Positions 1 through 12,800 of a DNA stretch of 64,000 nt are shown here, piece after piece; the stretch's first letter is position 1, and every line of letters begins with the position of its first letter. The notes under the pieces were generated by a model. It made no database searches. It was not told the DNA's origin and saw only the letters and a list, made by a program, of their open reading frames with translations. This DNA is from Thermothelomyces thermophilus ATCC 42464 (taxonomy: Eukaryota; Ascomycota; Sordariomycetes; Sordariales; Chaetomiaceae). A program made the translations under genes and the position numbers. The stretch is taken from NCBI RefSeq assembly GCF_000226095.1, contig NC_016473.1, positions 1,302,001 to 1,366,000 of the forward strand, read 5' to 3'.

Positions 1-3000
1 AACCCCTGGCCGCTCTGCCACGGCCCGATTCTCAAGTTGCATCCGTCGCAGCCAAGATGAAAACATTTGTACGCCGTTCATCCTCCCGCGTACCTGGGCT
101 CCCCTCGACATCCATCCAGTTTGTCGAATGGTGAAACGCAGACACTGCCCCGAGTCTCCGAGAATCTGAGAAACCGTCTTCGAACTTTCCCCGCTCTATT
201 TCTCCCCTCCCAGGGGTGGTTCTTGCACCCATCATTAGGTACCAACAATTCCACGTGCTCGGTTGGGCTTCTATAAGGGTATCATGGAATCAACTTTGGC
301 GTCTATTGTCCCGTCGGCTCCTGGTCTCGTTGCTCCGTCGGCTATCTCTCCTTCGTTTTGTCGAATCACTCGATCCCGCTTTTGACACAACCACGGGCTG
401 ATGGAGCGGTCGCTTGAGGACTTTGTTCGCCGTTCCGGACGACCTTGCTGCTGCCTGTTTCTCCCACATCTCTCTAGACTTGACACAAATGTCGTCTATT
501 TGTTCCTGGCGTGGGTGTCAATCTCCTGGTGTCAAGAGTCATGGCCGGTGGCAGGTTGTTGGCGGCTCACATCTGTCAGGCAAGGTCCTGGCGTGGTGAT
601 CAAAAATCCGTCTTCCCCCTGGTGTCGTCAGCCCTCGGCCGTATCGATCAGCCGTACAGAAGGTTGACGCACATTGCGAGTGAAGGATCTCACCGTCGCT
701 TCTGGCCCGAGGTAATACTGCAGTTCCCGGGTGATGACTTTTTTGTGGATATCCAAGTGCGGAATCCAATATTTGTTCATGGAGGAAGAAGACGACATGG
801 TGAAGGAGTATCTTGAGGTATGACAGGAAGACGACAGCTGGACTAAGTGCCCGATGCTCTCGACTTTGAAAAGAGGGGTGCCCCCCTTATTTATGGTCTC
901 TACCAAGCACATTACGGTCCAAGACCGTCCAGTCAAGGTGTGTTTACGGGCGAGAAGGCTGCTGACTAAAGTTCAGCTATACCACATACCCTTTTTGGTA
1001 GCAGCACTAGCCGCACCGCTCAAGCTATCGCAGCCACTCGCATTCTCCTTTGCTGCAAAAGCCGCGGATGGGAGAGGAATGGTGTCCAGGACGGGCAGAA
1101 CCAGGTCTCCTGAGTGGCTGGCTGATGCAACCACATGTGTCCGCCTCACTTTTTTTGCGCCCCGTCCCTTTCCCCATTCCGCCCCTTCTCGCCTTCTTGT
1201 GGGACGCATGCGCACTGGAACAAGACCCACTGCTCCCTCCAAGATGTAACTCTCGATCCGCATCTTTCTTTATACGGATTATGTAACTCTCGATAAGGGA
1301 ACTCGTGAATGACCTGAGTTTGTCCATGGGATAGCACTCATTGGTCACAGCCCTCCTTCATCATCACGCATCTGGATTTCATGTGTGGTTGAGCAGACCA
1401 TGGATTGGATGCAGCCCTATCGGCTTCCTTGGTGAGCGACAGGCCGGGGTTATTTAAAAACTTGGCTTGCCCTTGACTGGGCATCTTCCTGTTTCTCCGC
1501 GACTGGAGGTGGCGAACGCCCATTATGATGGCTCGTCATGGGGTTGCGTTGCCACTTCACCAACGTTATATGTTTCTTAAGCTGCGCTGCCTGAGCATCT
1601 TGTTCCATCAACCAATGTAGCGCAAACTATACAAAAATCAGGCTCTGATTCCCTATCTGCGCTGGTCCACGTCTACCCACATTCGCCCATGCCCTCGTCT
1701 CAAACTGCTTTTTTGTTAGCTAGCTAGTTTGCCGATAATCTCCCACGCTGGTGGAGAGTGACTTGCTTCTGCAGCCTTGCGAAGCTTCTTAGGCGCTTGT
1801 CGCTGGTTCGCCCTGCCGGTCCTGGTCTAATTATACCGCTTTCCGGCATCCTGGACCCAACCAGGTTGATGATCGGGCGCGTAACGGCTGGCCTGGTATG
1901 GCGGGACAAAGCCGTTTTCTGTCTGCTTTGACTCCACGGCCGGAAACGAAAATGATTTAATGTGTCATAGAATTGAGTACCTAATAGAGGCGCTTGTACT
2001 CGCCTCTATGGTGAGCCTCACATGCTGGGGTCTATCTGAGGTACATCGATGGTATCTAGGATGCATATGGCCGATCGAAATCTGCACCTTGGATGGCAGA
2101 AACAAGGCACACGCGCTTCATTTCTTGACTAGAGTAGTCTCCAAAGCAAGGATGAGGAAAGGCCCTGCGAAAACACGAAACGAGACTCGCTTGAAGCTAC
2201 GTATCTAAAACCTCAGGAGATCCCTCCATCCCTTCTGCTTCCACTTTCTTTCTCGGAGCCCCTTAGCGAGGCAGACAGGGCTCCTTCAGAAGTGTCCGGG
2301 CTAACCAGTGCTTAATCACCGTTTGGCTTGACGACGGCACTAACCACAGGACGAGGCGAGACAATCAACGAACCGGGTGAGCCCCTACATGTAGCGCTAT
2401 CCCTGTTTATAGGGCTGTCTCGGCGGCAGTTGAAGTGGCAGGTCCAGGCTTGCTCGTGATGTGGGGTCCGTCGCCCTTGACGACCGCTTGCTTGTAATAT
2501 GATAAACACTCAGGGGAACTTACGACATGTTCCATAGTGGACCTTCAGCACGGCATTTATGCATTGTTAGTTGGCGATTAGCAGCTTCTCAAACTGGGAT
2601 TCGAGGCCAAGAACGGACCTGGAAGTAATCACCTGGTTGAACCTGTCCCAGGTACCTAGGTTCGCTTTACTCTAAAATGCTACATAGAAACAAATTACAG
2701 GCCTGAATGACACCTCGCGACCGAGCCGGGTGTTTGATCATGAACGACACGTAAGAAGATGTTCGTGACGCTCACAGCCTGGGACATGGTAAGAGATCTT
2801 GAGTTAATCACTGGCGTTTCATTCCCTTACAGCGAACTACAATTATATGAATGTGGCTTTGCTGAGAAAAAGAAGATAATATAGAGACAACCAAGACCAC
2901 CCCCATCCGAAGGAGCTGGCAACCCACACAAATTGTCCGATTAGTAGAGAGAGAGAGCAGAGCACGAGAGGAATCATGAGGTGTAGGAGAGACACAAGAA

Positions 3001-4722
3001 AGTTTGACACCCTCTGAGTAATATTGGAAAATGTTACTCGTGTTTGATCTTCTGTGGTAACTCTGACATCTAAATATAGAACGAGTTTCAAGATAGTAGA
3101 TCCCACTAGCGACTGTCCTCAATTGTAAGACACCTTATTTGTTTTTATATCAAACTTTCATTAGCCTACTTGCTACCTCCTGAGGCTGATAATGTACAGT
3201 AAGCAATTCAGCTCCCTTTAGAGAGAGTTCGGGTTGGTATCCACATATTGATGCACAGTACAAGTGGATTGGTGTGAAACTGTAAAAACGACGCCGCAAT
3301 TGCTTCTTCCAGCAATTGCACCTAAGTAGGTATTATGAGAATTGGCAAATGCGGCAAGGTTTGCCGTTATTAGCATTAGCTTGATTACATTCGCATCCTT
3401 TCAAAAGAATTCACGGCCTTGTACGGCTGCTTGTACATACGTACATGATTTTTTATATTTTTAGCATTAATTAGTACCTTCTTAGTGTAGTTCTTTTTTT
3501 ATTTTTCCCATAAGTGGCTGGTGGGGAGTGAGGGGGGAGGGTAGGAAAGCTCAAGATATCAGAAATGTTATGAAAAACCACCCACCTCGACCTGAGCAGA
3601 TCCACCGTACTCTCCGGCCAAGTTGCGTTGGTTTATGAAGTAGCTGATGGGCATGCTCAAGGGAAAAATGTGTTCCTGAGAAGTCAAGGCTTGAGATTTT
3701 GTTTGCAGCTATGCTTGTTTCCCGTCATGATCGGGCGTTAGCGCTTGGCAGATGACTGGCTGTCACATGCCACTGGAGGGATGCCAAGACCCGGGTACGT
3801 GCACTAACTGAAGCGGTGAGATGACAAGGAGCTAACTCTTACAAGTGATGACTTAGCTGCTTGTATGTACTGTATAGTCGTATAACGTTAATTCGCGCCC
3901 TCTGCGTCAATCATTCCCAAACTGAACCCGCCGCATGGCGCAAGCCAACAGCATTATCCCTCGTCCAACTCTGAAGAGCGGTGCACGGAGGCGAGAGCGC
4001 CATTCTCGTATTGTGCGGTCATGAGCGGAACTCACCCTCCGGAGATAGAAGATGCAACTATCTGATCGAATGATGCAAGAGATGCCGGGGTCGAGCTAAG
4101 CTGCAGCCGCGACTGGACACGTGCAGATAACAGTGGGACACTGGCACTCTAAATTTCCGGCCAGGCACGCTTCTTTTTGGACACGGTGGGCAGGGGCAGG
4201 GAAAAAATCGAAAAAACTGCAAGAAATCCCAGAGAAGAGATCTAATTCAGAACGACAACCTGGCGAGTTCTGGGTGGCAATCTCGACGCCGGGCCACCGC
4301 AACCTGCTGGAACTCAGGCTCCCCGCCGTTGATGCGAAACAGCGCGAGCCAAATGGGCCACAGACCGATATCTCAGATCGCTGACGAATCGACTCTTCCG
4401 ACAGGCGCCTAAGCAGACGGACCGCATCGCACCATCGCTCTCGCCGTCTGCCGACAAACCAACCAAAACCTCCAACCGCTCGCGATAAGCTCGCCGCCCC
4501 GTCATCTTCGTGCCAAACCACTTGATCCGACCTGTGCCTGACCTCCCAGCTTCAGCCGCAAATCCCGGGCGCCGTACCCCACCGCTTCGACAGTGGATGC
4601 ACAGTGCCCAGACGCTTATCACGAGCACCCCGCGGCCTGTCTCAGCTGGGCGTCGCCGAAACCACATCCCTTCTTGTACATAGGAGCCCGCGGCCGGGCA
4701 TCCTTGAACGGCCACCGCTACC
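1..4722. other. Long gene-poor stretch, left edge to ICE2
   Basis: I found no gene here that I can defend. The open frames are short, mostly begin with non-ATG codons, and show neither domain signatures nor fungal-like codon bias. Base composition is mixed, with an AT-rich island at roughly 2820-3500 that contains TpA-rich runs. Palindromic GTAC-rich motifs occur near 3432-3447 and 3862-3875. The last 200 bases before 4723 are GC-rich and are probably the ICE2 promoter and 5' UTR. The stretch could hold a decayed repeat or a non-coding RNA, but nothing in the sequence proves either. Confidence 0.5.
2820..3500. other. AT-rich island
   Basis: This stretch is visibly richer in A and T than the flanks, with runs such as TTTTTATATTTTTAG, TATTTTTCCC and many TpA steps. 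No long ATG-started frame lies in it. In filamentous ascomycetes such islands often come from repeat-induced point mutation of old repeats, but no second copy exists in this window to test that, and no terminal repeats are visible. Confidence 0.35.
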
Positions 4723-6088
4723 ATGGGGTGGTTTATCAACGCCTGCTCGAGCGCCATCTTCCTGCTCAGCATCGTCCTCTCGATACCCATCGCCTTCGAC
4801 GTTGGGGGCCGTGATGCTGGGTTGGCCTACTCGCTCTCGCTTTTCCTCTTCTACTTCTTCTACAGCCTCACAAAGCTTCTAACGCCAGAGAAGTCGCGGG
4901 TACGGTGGTTCTTCAGGAATCTGGTTGGGCTGTCACAATGGGTCGTCATTCCGACGCTGCTAATCTGGTCGCTCAACCGCTTCTCGGTCGATGCTGGAAG
5001 CACTGGCTGGGTTTCGCGCACTTTCTCGCAGATCACGTCGACGCACCATAAAACCTGGAAGGAGTGGTTCTTTGGTCAGGACGGGTTCGTCGAGACGGTG
5101 GCACTGGGCGCTTGGGACAATACGTTGAGCTACTCGAGCCCCGTCTTCCAGCTGCTCGAGGGCTTTTGCAGCTTGCTGGTCATCCAGGCCGCCGGCCAGA
5201 TTACGAGGTGGCTTGTCAATCGCGGGAGGAGTGACACGTGGGTGGTGAGTACCGCTGCCCGATCTCGTAGAGAATCTCGCCCATCGCTGACCGCTGCAGA
5301 TCATCCTCCTGGTTCTCTCGGGTTCGATCATTTCGAGTGCCGCATACTTCCTGTGGCGCGTCATTTCATTCCCGCAGGTCAGCAACCTCGATGCGACCCT
5401 CATCGGAGTCGCCATGACATCCGCCGCTTTCCTGGCCGCATTCGGCATCGCCAGCGGACGCGGCAATCCCATTGAGTCATCCCTGCTGTTCGCCTACGCC
5501 GTTCTCTGCGTCTATCAGATCTTCACCGACTACCAGCCATCCCCGGAGGCTGCGGCGGCAGCAGAGCAAGCAGCGGCCGCACAGCCCGAGTTCCCGCCGC
5601 TACCCCCAATCATCATGGCTTCCTATTCGACGCTAGTGCACATTCTGAGCAGCCTCCCGACGGCTGTGAGCTCTTCCTTCCAGTTTCTCTACGCGGCGTT
5701 TCAGACCATCACGCCGAGCGTCATCATCTCCCTGACATACCGCATTATCGTGTTCTACTGCGCCACCCGCATTATCCCGGCGGTCAGAGAGCTGGGCGCC
5801 ACGGCCATCATGGAAGAGCCGACGCTAGAGGACACGGACAGTGCGAACCGCCTGATCGGCTTTCTTAGTTGGTTCTCACCGTCCATGCTTATCGCTGTCT
5901 ACACCAGCCTGCTGTTGCAGCACTTCAGTGTTTCCAGCGGCGACGATGCTGGGTGGACGCTGCGGGCGGGAGAGGTCGGCGGTAGCACATGGCGATGGGT
6001 GAACCTTGCCGCTACGATGGGACTGTATGCCGTCGAACTTTATCTCGGCGGTGACGGCGACGGGGGGGGCCACTGGAAGACCGACTAG
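4723..6088 (+). CDS. ice2: ICE2-family ER membrane protein
   Basis: Two exons, 4723-5244 and 5300-6088, joined in phase 0 across a 55-nt intron (donor GTGAGT, acceptor CAG), encode about 436 residues. The protein is strongly hydrophobic. It has an N-terminal membrane segment, the block FDVGGRDAGLAYSLSL early on, and later NPIESSLLFAYAVLCVYQIF, both of which I recognise from fungal ICE2 proteins. Several further membrane segments follow and the C-terminus is Gly/Asp-rich. In budding yeast Ice2 is an integral ER protein needed for cortical ER distribution and for ER membrane growth, where it restrains the Nem1-Spo7/Pah1 lipid phosphatase pathway. The start is the first ATG of the frame and sits in a good context (ACCATGG). 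Both neighbours are on other transcripts; the next gene starts 1.6 kb downstream. Family assignment is from motif memory. Confidence 0.82.
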
Positions 6089-7695
6089 GAGAAGCACGGC
6101 CTCGGCTGCTCCTTAAGTCTCAATATACTGCGGGATCGCTGCACCAGGAGCTGCGTTGGGCGCCGATCAGGTTATGTGCTGGGGCAACCGAGACCCTGGC
6201 GTGGGCCCCAAGGTGAAAGGGGGTCAGTCAGAAGATTTGGAGCGGAGGCAAGCAGGGAATTCGAAGGAGGCGCATCGATACCCAAAGCTGGGCCTGCACT
6301 CATCCAAGACAGCCATTATTTGGGATGACTGTGATAGTAGGGAGAGATGGGTGTGAAGGATCTTGTGGAGGGACGACCCATCACCAAGGCTACCAGTGTC
6401 ACAAAGACCGGAACTTGACGGGCCTACGCTGACCGCTTTGGTCAGTGATGCTGCGGCCTTGTCACCTCTTTTCTCCCCCTTCGTTTTCTTTTTTTGCGCT
6501 TGCACTTTTCTTTTGTCATTGGCAGCATCCTCAAATTTCGGAGTCGTAGGAAAGGAGCGAAAATGGACTCCCGGGACAGGAGGAAGACTGAAGATACCAC
6601 GTTAGAAGTAATGGTACATGGCACCGGCAATGCACGCAGCGAACGGCGTTATTGGACAGTACTATGGGAGTCGCGAGGCAGGGTTCAAGGCGGTGTTTTG
6701 TTCTCTTTGCAAATCTCGGGGCGCGCGCTGGTGAAAGTTTTGCTTCTGAGCATCGAGTTCTCGTAGCATGATGGGCGGCGACCGGTGAGATTTGGTGACG
6801 GCTCTGGAGCATCGCTGAATAATCGACTCGTTATCTAATTACTGCCCTTACCATATTGCAATCTGGTGCGGCTGCAGGCCCTGTGATGAGGCACCAATGA
6901 AAGGCACCAATGAATGAATGAGCTGAGCTGCGGTGACATACGAGGAACTATTTACCCGTCCTTCTCTGCATCCGTTGCGTTGCATTTGCTTGACAGATCT
7001 CCGTCGTGCCGTGTCGACACAGCTAATGCGAGGCGTCGGGTTTAAGGACTCCGCAGATCTCCAGCTCACGGCTGATCAGGGGAAACAACGTCACTGCAAA
7101 GCCATCTTCCCCGCGGGACCAACATGGGGAATAAAGACCCAAGGCAAGCGCAAGACAAACCAAGCATAATATAAAAAGAAATAAATTGAGGTAACCGAAA
7201 ACGGACAGGTTGAAAATTGATCATACTCGGGCGAGTTAAAAATTGATCGCCCGTGCTCAACCTGGCAGCCACTCCCAGTGTAAGTAAGCTCGTCCGACCA
7301 CAGATTGATTTTTTTTTCTTTTCTTTTTCCCACCTTCGACCTTTTTACCCAATAGCTGCAACCGTCGATAATCGATCGCTCTCCTATTCTGCAGACGGCC
7401 GAAGTACGTATTATTGCAGAGAAGTCACAGGAACGGGAAGAATTGAAAGAAAAAACGCTCCCGCGTTCCTGTGGCTCCGTTCCGCAAAGAGAGCGGTGTC
7501 AAACGCGTCCTCAACGCGCTCCACCGCGACGTCACCACGCACAGCCAGCGCGATCCGCAACTCAACCTCGACACCACCTCGCAGAACAGAGAAATCAAGC
7601 CACCACCAGACGCTCATAGCAGATCGGGGACTGCATCGATAATAGAGAAATACAGCAAAGAGAAAAAAGAAAAAAGGATAAAGAAACAGAAGAAC
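6089..7695. other. Intergenic, ICE2 3' side to AT-hook gene 5' side
   Basis: No supportable gene. The right part (about 7140-7690) is A-rich with runs such as ATAATATAAAAAGAAATAAA and TTTTTTTTC, which fits promoter and 5' UTR of the AT-hook gene. Frames of 60-130 codons here are non-ATG or lack any recognisable feature. Confidence 0.5.
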
Positions 7696-8346
7696 ATGGC
7701 GTCAACCCCGCCCCCGCCCTCGACCGAGGCGGCGCCAAAGCGCAAGCGCGGCCGCCCCCCTCTCTCGCCGTCGCAGCGCAAACCGAAGCCTGCTCCGACG
7801 GGTCGCCCGCGCGGCCGGCCCAAGGGCAGCGGCACCAAATCGGCCAAGAAGACCTCCGCGCTGACCGCGCCGGCGGGCGTCCAGAAGACATCGCCAGCCG
7901 ACGCCACGCCGCGCCGGGGCAGGGGCCGGCCGCGCAAGGACGGGAGCACCTCCTCCTCCTCCTCCGCCGCCGCCGCCGCCGCGGCGGCCAAGAAGGAGGA
8001 GAAGCTGCTGGAGGCCGCGGTAAGCGCGCGGCAACAGGAGAAGGAGGCGGCGGCGGGCCCTGCTACGCCGGCGGGGCAGGTCAAGAGGGGACGGGGACGG
8101 CCCAAGGGGTCCGGCAAGAAGCAGAAGCAGATGGCGGCGTCGGCTGCGATGAAGGCAGAGGCTGCTGCTACTTCCGGAGCGAAGAAAAATGGGCCCGGGA
8201 GGAGGTCAGTAGGGTCTTCTTCTGCTGATGCGGAGGGCTTCTTTAACGTGGAGGATGATGATGAAGAGCAGAACGAGGATGCGGAGGAGGAGGAGGACGA
8301 AGACGGCGATGCTGATTCAGAGGAGCAGGAGGAAGATGAAGAGTAG
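7696..8346 (+). CDS. AT-hook DNA-binding protein, acidic tail
   Basis: Single-exon frame of 216 residues. I start it at the first real ATG (7696), because the frame further upstream lacks ATG and reads like leader. Four AT-hook cores are visible: KRGRPP near residues 17-22, PRGRPKG near 38-44, RGRGRPRK near 74-81 and RGRGRPKG near 131-138. They lie in Lys/Pro/Ala-rich linkers with a poly-Ser/poly-Ala run around 86-98. The last 35 residues are almost pure Asp/Glu. AT-hooks bind the minor groove of AT-rich DNA, and acidic tails are common in HMGA-like and chromatin-remodelling proteins, so a nuclear architectural role is inferred. A GTAAGC at about 8019 could be a donor, but the frame stays open and coherent through it. 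No enzymatic domain is present. Confidence 0.75.
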   Translation: MASTPPPPSTEAAPKRKRGRPPLSPSQRKPKPAPTGRPRGRPKGSGTKSAKKTSALTAPAGVQKTSPADATPRRGRGRPRKDGSTSSSSSAAAAAAAAKKEEKLLEAAVSARQQEKEAAAGPATPAGQVKRGRGRPKGSGKKQKQMAASAAMKAEAAATSGAKKNGPGRRSVGSSSADAEGFFNVEDDDEEQNEDAEEEEDEDGDADSEEQEEDEE

Positions 8347-9806
8347 AATGGAGAGAGTTGGATGCTGGGCTGCTGATTGGATGGAGGACAAGGTCAGAAC
8401 TTGGACGCGTGGTTCTTCTTTTCTTATGCTGTCGAATGATGGGTTCACAGGAGCCCTCCAGCCTTCAAGCCCGGTTGAGAGGAGAGGAATTTGGAAGCAC
8501 TGAGGCTGCCCTAACAACGTTGTCCTAGGCGGGCAAGGAAGGCGCGGACCTACCGCAAACCAGCGGAAAAATGGGCTTGAGACATTTGGGACTGGGAAGA
8601 CGAGGCAACGGGGACTGCCCCAATACGGAGACTTGCGTTCACTGCCGCATTGATAATTACTCGATGATCTCGCCGAGTTGGAGACTCATCGTTACCGGAC
8701 GCTAGGAGCTGGTAGGCCTTGGAACGGAAAATTCAGAGGAGTTTCGGCGCGATGGTGTTATTGAGTTGTTGAGAGGTAGCGGCTTGGCCACAGATGACGT
8801 TTATACGTTACTTGACGTGAATTGACCATCTGGGAGGCTCTCGGTACGAGAAAAGCACCGGGGAACCCTGGGGGAAATCTGCTGGGAATGCCACCGACAA
8901 ATGGCGCATAGCTGCCGAAGAACCTACACAGACAGCGCAGCAAACCACAAGACTTTCTCCCAGCTGATACCCCAAGGGCTATTACCATGATGGAGGAACG
9001 CTCGAAATTCGCACTAGCGCTGGCGAGATGGGGTCGTCAAGCCGACGCTCATGTTGTGCAGCTTCTGATGTGCCATAGCGATGTATGTACCATATCTTGT
9101 TTCTTAAGAGGATGACAACGATTCAGACCGAAAGGGCACGGAAAAAGTGAATCCGATATTTACAGCACGCGCTCTTAAACTTGGTGACTTTGTTGCTCGA
9201 GGGACACTCCAGGACAGCTAACGGTGTTTGCGCTCCACGTAGCACTTGATCAAAATTGGTTGCGGATGCCTCCACATCACAGACTTGCAAGCTGCGGAAC
9301 TACTCCGTAAGGTGCACAATTAACCCTAACCCTTGACCTTGCCACATAGGAACGTTCGTTGCCCAATCGCTCGCTACCTTGCCTTGATGCTAACAACGCT
9401 GTGTGGCCCAGTGCCAAGGGCCTGCGCCCGTTCACTAACCACGATTCGGAGCGTTTTCTCATCACTTGCCAAGGACTGCAACATATATATACATGTACTG
9501 TACATACATACTTGGGGTATTTGCTGGAGCACTTTTCACGACCACGCGACAGTCTTTGCTGAGAAGGCTCGCGAGACGCCGTTACCATGCTTTGAAAGCC
9601 CCAGGCTACCATGGACAACTGCGCATCAGCCATTTCTGCCCTAGGCCCGGTTGCCATCGAGTGAATTTTCTAACCTCGTTCACTCACTCTCACCATTGGA
9701 CTTTCATATCGCTATCGCCCCGCCGAAAAAGCTCACCAAAGCTACACAAGAAATCCGGTATACGGATTACAAACAGTTCGTCGCTGCCACGCACCCGAAC
9801 AGCGAA
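8347..9806. other. Intergenic, promoter side of the helicase gene
   Basis: No supportable gene. It contains a telomere-like element at 9321-9332 and a GTAC palindrome at 9490-9510. The frame of the downstream helicase stays open back to 9651 but without ATG, so that part is treated as 5' leader. Confidence 0.5.
9321..9332 (+). promoter_or_regulatory. Telobox-like element TAACCCTAACCC
   Basis: Two perfect head-to-tail TAACCC units, the same sequence as the fungal telomere repeat, lie about 475 bp upstream of the helicase start. Short interstitial telomere repeats in fungal promoters are known binding sites for telomere-repeat (Myb/Tbf1-type) factors, often near translation-related genes. Regulatory use here is inferred from position only. 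Confidence 0.35.
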
Positions 9807-12800
9807 ATGGCAAAAAAGGGCAAGAATTCCAGCAGCGCCTCGGCGCCTGCTCCTTCATCGGCTTCATCAAAATCCAACAAAAAAGATGCCAAGAACAAGG
9901 GGTCCTCAGAGGGCGATTTCATCGTCTTCACCAATTCAGACAAGGATTCCAAGAAGGGGGGACGAGGCGGTTCCTCCAACAAGCAGGGCGGCGGCGCCAC
10001 TTTCAACAACAATTCCGAGAACCCAGACGGGGCCCCGCGGCCAACTGCCCGCCAGCTCATCGGCGGTGCCTCCTGGACCGGTAAGCTGCCCGTCAACCTC
10101 CTGTCCGAGCACTGCCAGAAGCAGAAGTGGGAACGGCCGGAATATAGCACCATCAAGACCAAGGAAGGCTATTCGGTCCTCGTCAGCCTCTCCGCCAGGA
10201 ACCCAAAGACCAACGAGATCACCCGCCTGCCCCCTTTCAAGCTGCCCCCGAGCCACGTGCACATGGCCTACAAGCCGACCGCTCTCGAGGCCAAGCACTT
10301 CGCCGCCACCTACGCTCTCTACCGCGTCTGCAGCATGAAGAACCTGCACATCTCCCTACCCCCCGACTACAAGGCCCTCTGGAAGGACTTTGAGGCCCTC
10401 AAGAAGCAGGACATCAAGGAGGGCAGGGCTTGGATGTACGAGGCCGACCCTTTCCAGGCCGCCCGCGAGCGCGAGGAGGCTAAGGCCGCGGCCGAGAAGA
10501 AGAGGGCTCAGGCGCAGGCGGCGCGGGACAAGGCGGCCGCCGAGGGGAATGGCCAGCCGGGGGTGTCGCTCGCCTTTAGGGGCAGTGCAGGGGCAGGAGG
10601 AGGAGAAGGAGGAGGAGGAGGGGGGGCGCATAGTCTCACGAGGGGCTGGGCGACGGTGCCCAAGATCGAGATGGGGAACAAGACGAGGGCGCAGCTGGAG
10701 GACCTGTTGAGGAGGGAGACGGTATGGAACCCCCACGGCGTGGTCATGCCGCCGGAGCAGAAAGAGGCGATCGTGCGGGAGTTCAAGGAGCTCGGGTTCC
10801 GGCAGAGCCACGTTGAGGAGGCCGTCGAGGAGTGCAAGGACCGCGAGGAGGCGCTCGAGTGGCTGCTCGTGCACATCCCGGAAGACGACCTGCCGCGGTG
10901 GGCGCTTCCGGAGAAGTACACTGCCGGCGTGACGGTGGCGGCCACCGACCTGCGGAAGGAGGGCGTCATCAAGCGCCTTTCCGAGTCCGGATACTCGATC
11001 GACCTCTGCCGCAAGGTCCTGGACGCCAGCGGCGGCGACGAAGGCCGGGCTGCCGAGGCCTTGCAACAGATGCTCCTGTCAAGCGGCACGGGGAAGGATG
11101 CACCGCAGAGCGAAGAACAAGTCGATTCGTGGAGGTCGCCCGATGAGAGCTGGGACGAGGAGATGGCAACCCTCGAAGCCAGTTTCGGGGACAAGTACAC
11201 CCGCCTTTCCCCTGACGTCTGTCAGATCCGGCTCGAATCCGTCGTCAACGGAGCCAACACCGACGTCGAGACGTACCTGCAGTTCCGCAAAACGCCCCAG
11301 TATCCGACTCAGGTGGTCCTATCCATCGTGGCCCCGCTACCGGCCTATATCAAGCTGAGCATCATCAAGAAGGCCCTCGGGTATGCGACCGAGTCGTTGC
11401 AGGGCGAGGAGGCAAAGATTTACTATCTCGTCAGCTGGGTGCAGGAAAATATCAACGAGATCATCGAGCGGCCGGGAGCCCTCAGAGATGTCTCCGCGGT
11501 GTCGTCGGGCGCCTCCGAAGAGCCGACATCTGCCGCGAAGCCGTCGCGGAGGCGGCCGCGGTACCCGAAGCCAGTCGACTGGACACCAAATCCTCAGAGC
11601 AGGAAGGAATGGTTGGCCAGGACGGAAGCCCCGGCCTACAAGAGGATGGTGGCCCAGCGCGAGCGTCTGCCGGCGTGGCAGGTCAGGGCTGATGTCATCC
11701 GGACCGTCTTGGAAAACCAGGTGACCATCATTTCGGGAGAGACGGGCTCCGGCAAGTCGACCCAGTCCGTCCAGTTCATCCTCGACGACCTGTACAACAG
11801 GGGCCTCGGCAACGGAGCCAACATTATCGTGACCCAGCCACGCCGTATCTCTGCGCTCGGTCTCGCCGACCGCGTCGCCGAGGAGCGGTGCACGCAGGTC
11901 GGGGAGGAAGTCGGCTACAGCATCCGCGGCGAGAGCAAGACCGGCCCCGACACCAAGATCACCTTTGTGACGACAGGTGTGTTGCTCAGGCGTCTCCAGA
12001 CGTCTGGTGGCCGCGTTGAGGATGTCGTGTCCTCGCTCGCGGATGTCAGTCACATCGTGGTAGACGAGGTCCACGAGCGCAGTCTCGACACCGACTTCCT
12101 GCTAAGCATCGTCCGCGACGTCCTCTACAAGCGTCGGGACCTCAAGCTCATCCTCATGAGTGCCACATTGGACGCCGCTTCCTTCCGGGATTACTTCGTC
12201 GCCGATAGGCAGGACATCACGGTCGGCATGGTCGAAATCTCCGGCCGCACGTATCCGGTTCAGGACTACTACCTCGACGATGTCATCCGCATGACGGGTT
12301 TCAGCGTCAGCAACCGATACGACTACCAGGATGACGGGGCCGGCACGCCCGCCGGAGATCAGGCAGACCCGGTCAACAAGACTATCCTGAAACTCGGAAC
12401 TCGCATCAACTACGATCTGATTGTGGAGACGGTGAAGAGCATCGACGGCGATCTCTCGTCGAGACAAGAGCCCGGCGGCATCTTGATCTTCCTGCCTGGC
12501 GTGGCCGAGATCAACCGCGCCTGTAACGCTCTGCGATCGACGCCGTCGCTTCACGTCCTACCGCTCCATGCCTCCTTGGAGACCAGGGAGCAGAGGAAGG
12601 TCTTTGCCCCCCCTCCGCCGGGCAAGAGAAAGGTAGTGGTTGCCACTAACGTGGCAGAGACATCCATCACCATCGACGACATCGTCGCCGTTGTCGACAG
12701 CGGCAGAGTCAAGGAGACCTCATTCGACCCGGCGAACAACATGCGCAAGCTCGAGGAGACCTGGGCGTCCCGCGCCGCCTGCAAGCAACGCCGCGGCCGT

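Noticed and set aside
1-31. tRNA-like 5' half on minus (TGGCAGAGCGGCC resembles an A box)
   Set aside because: The sequence is cut by the window edge, the acceptor and D stems cannot be verified, and no B box is available.
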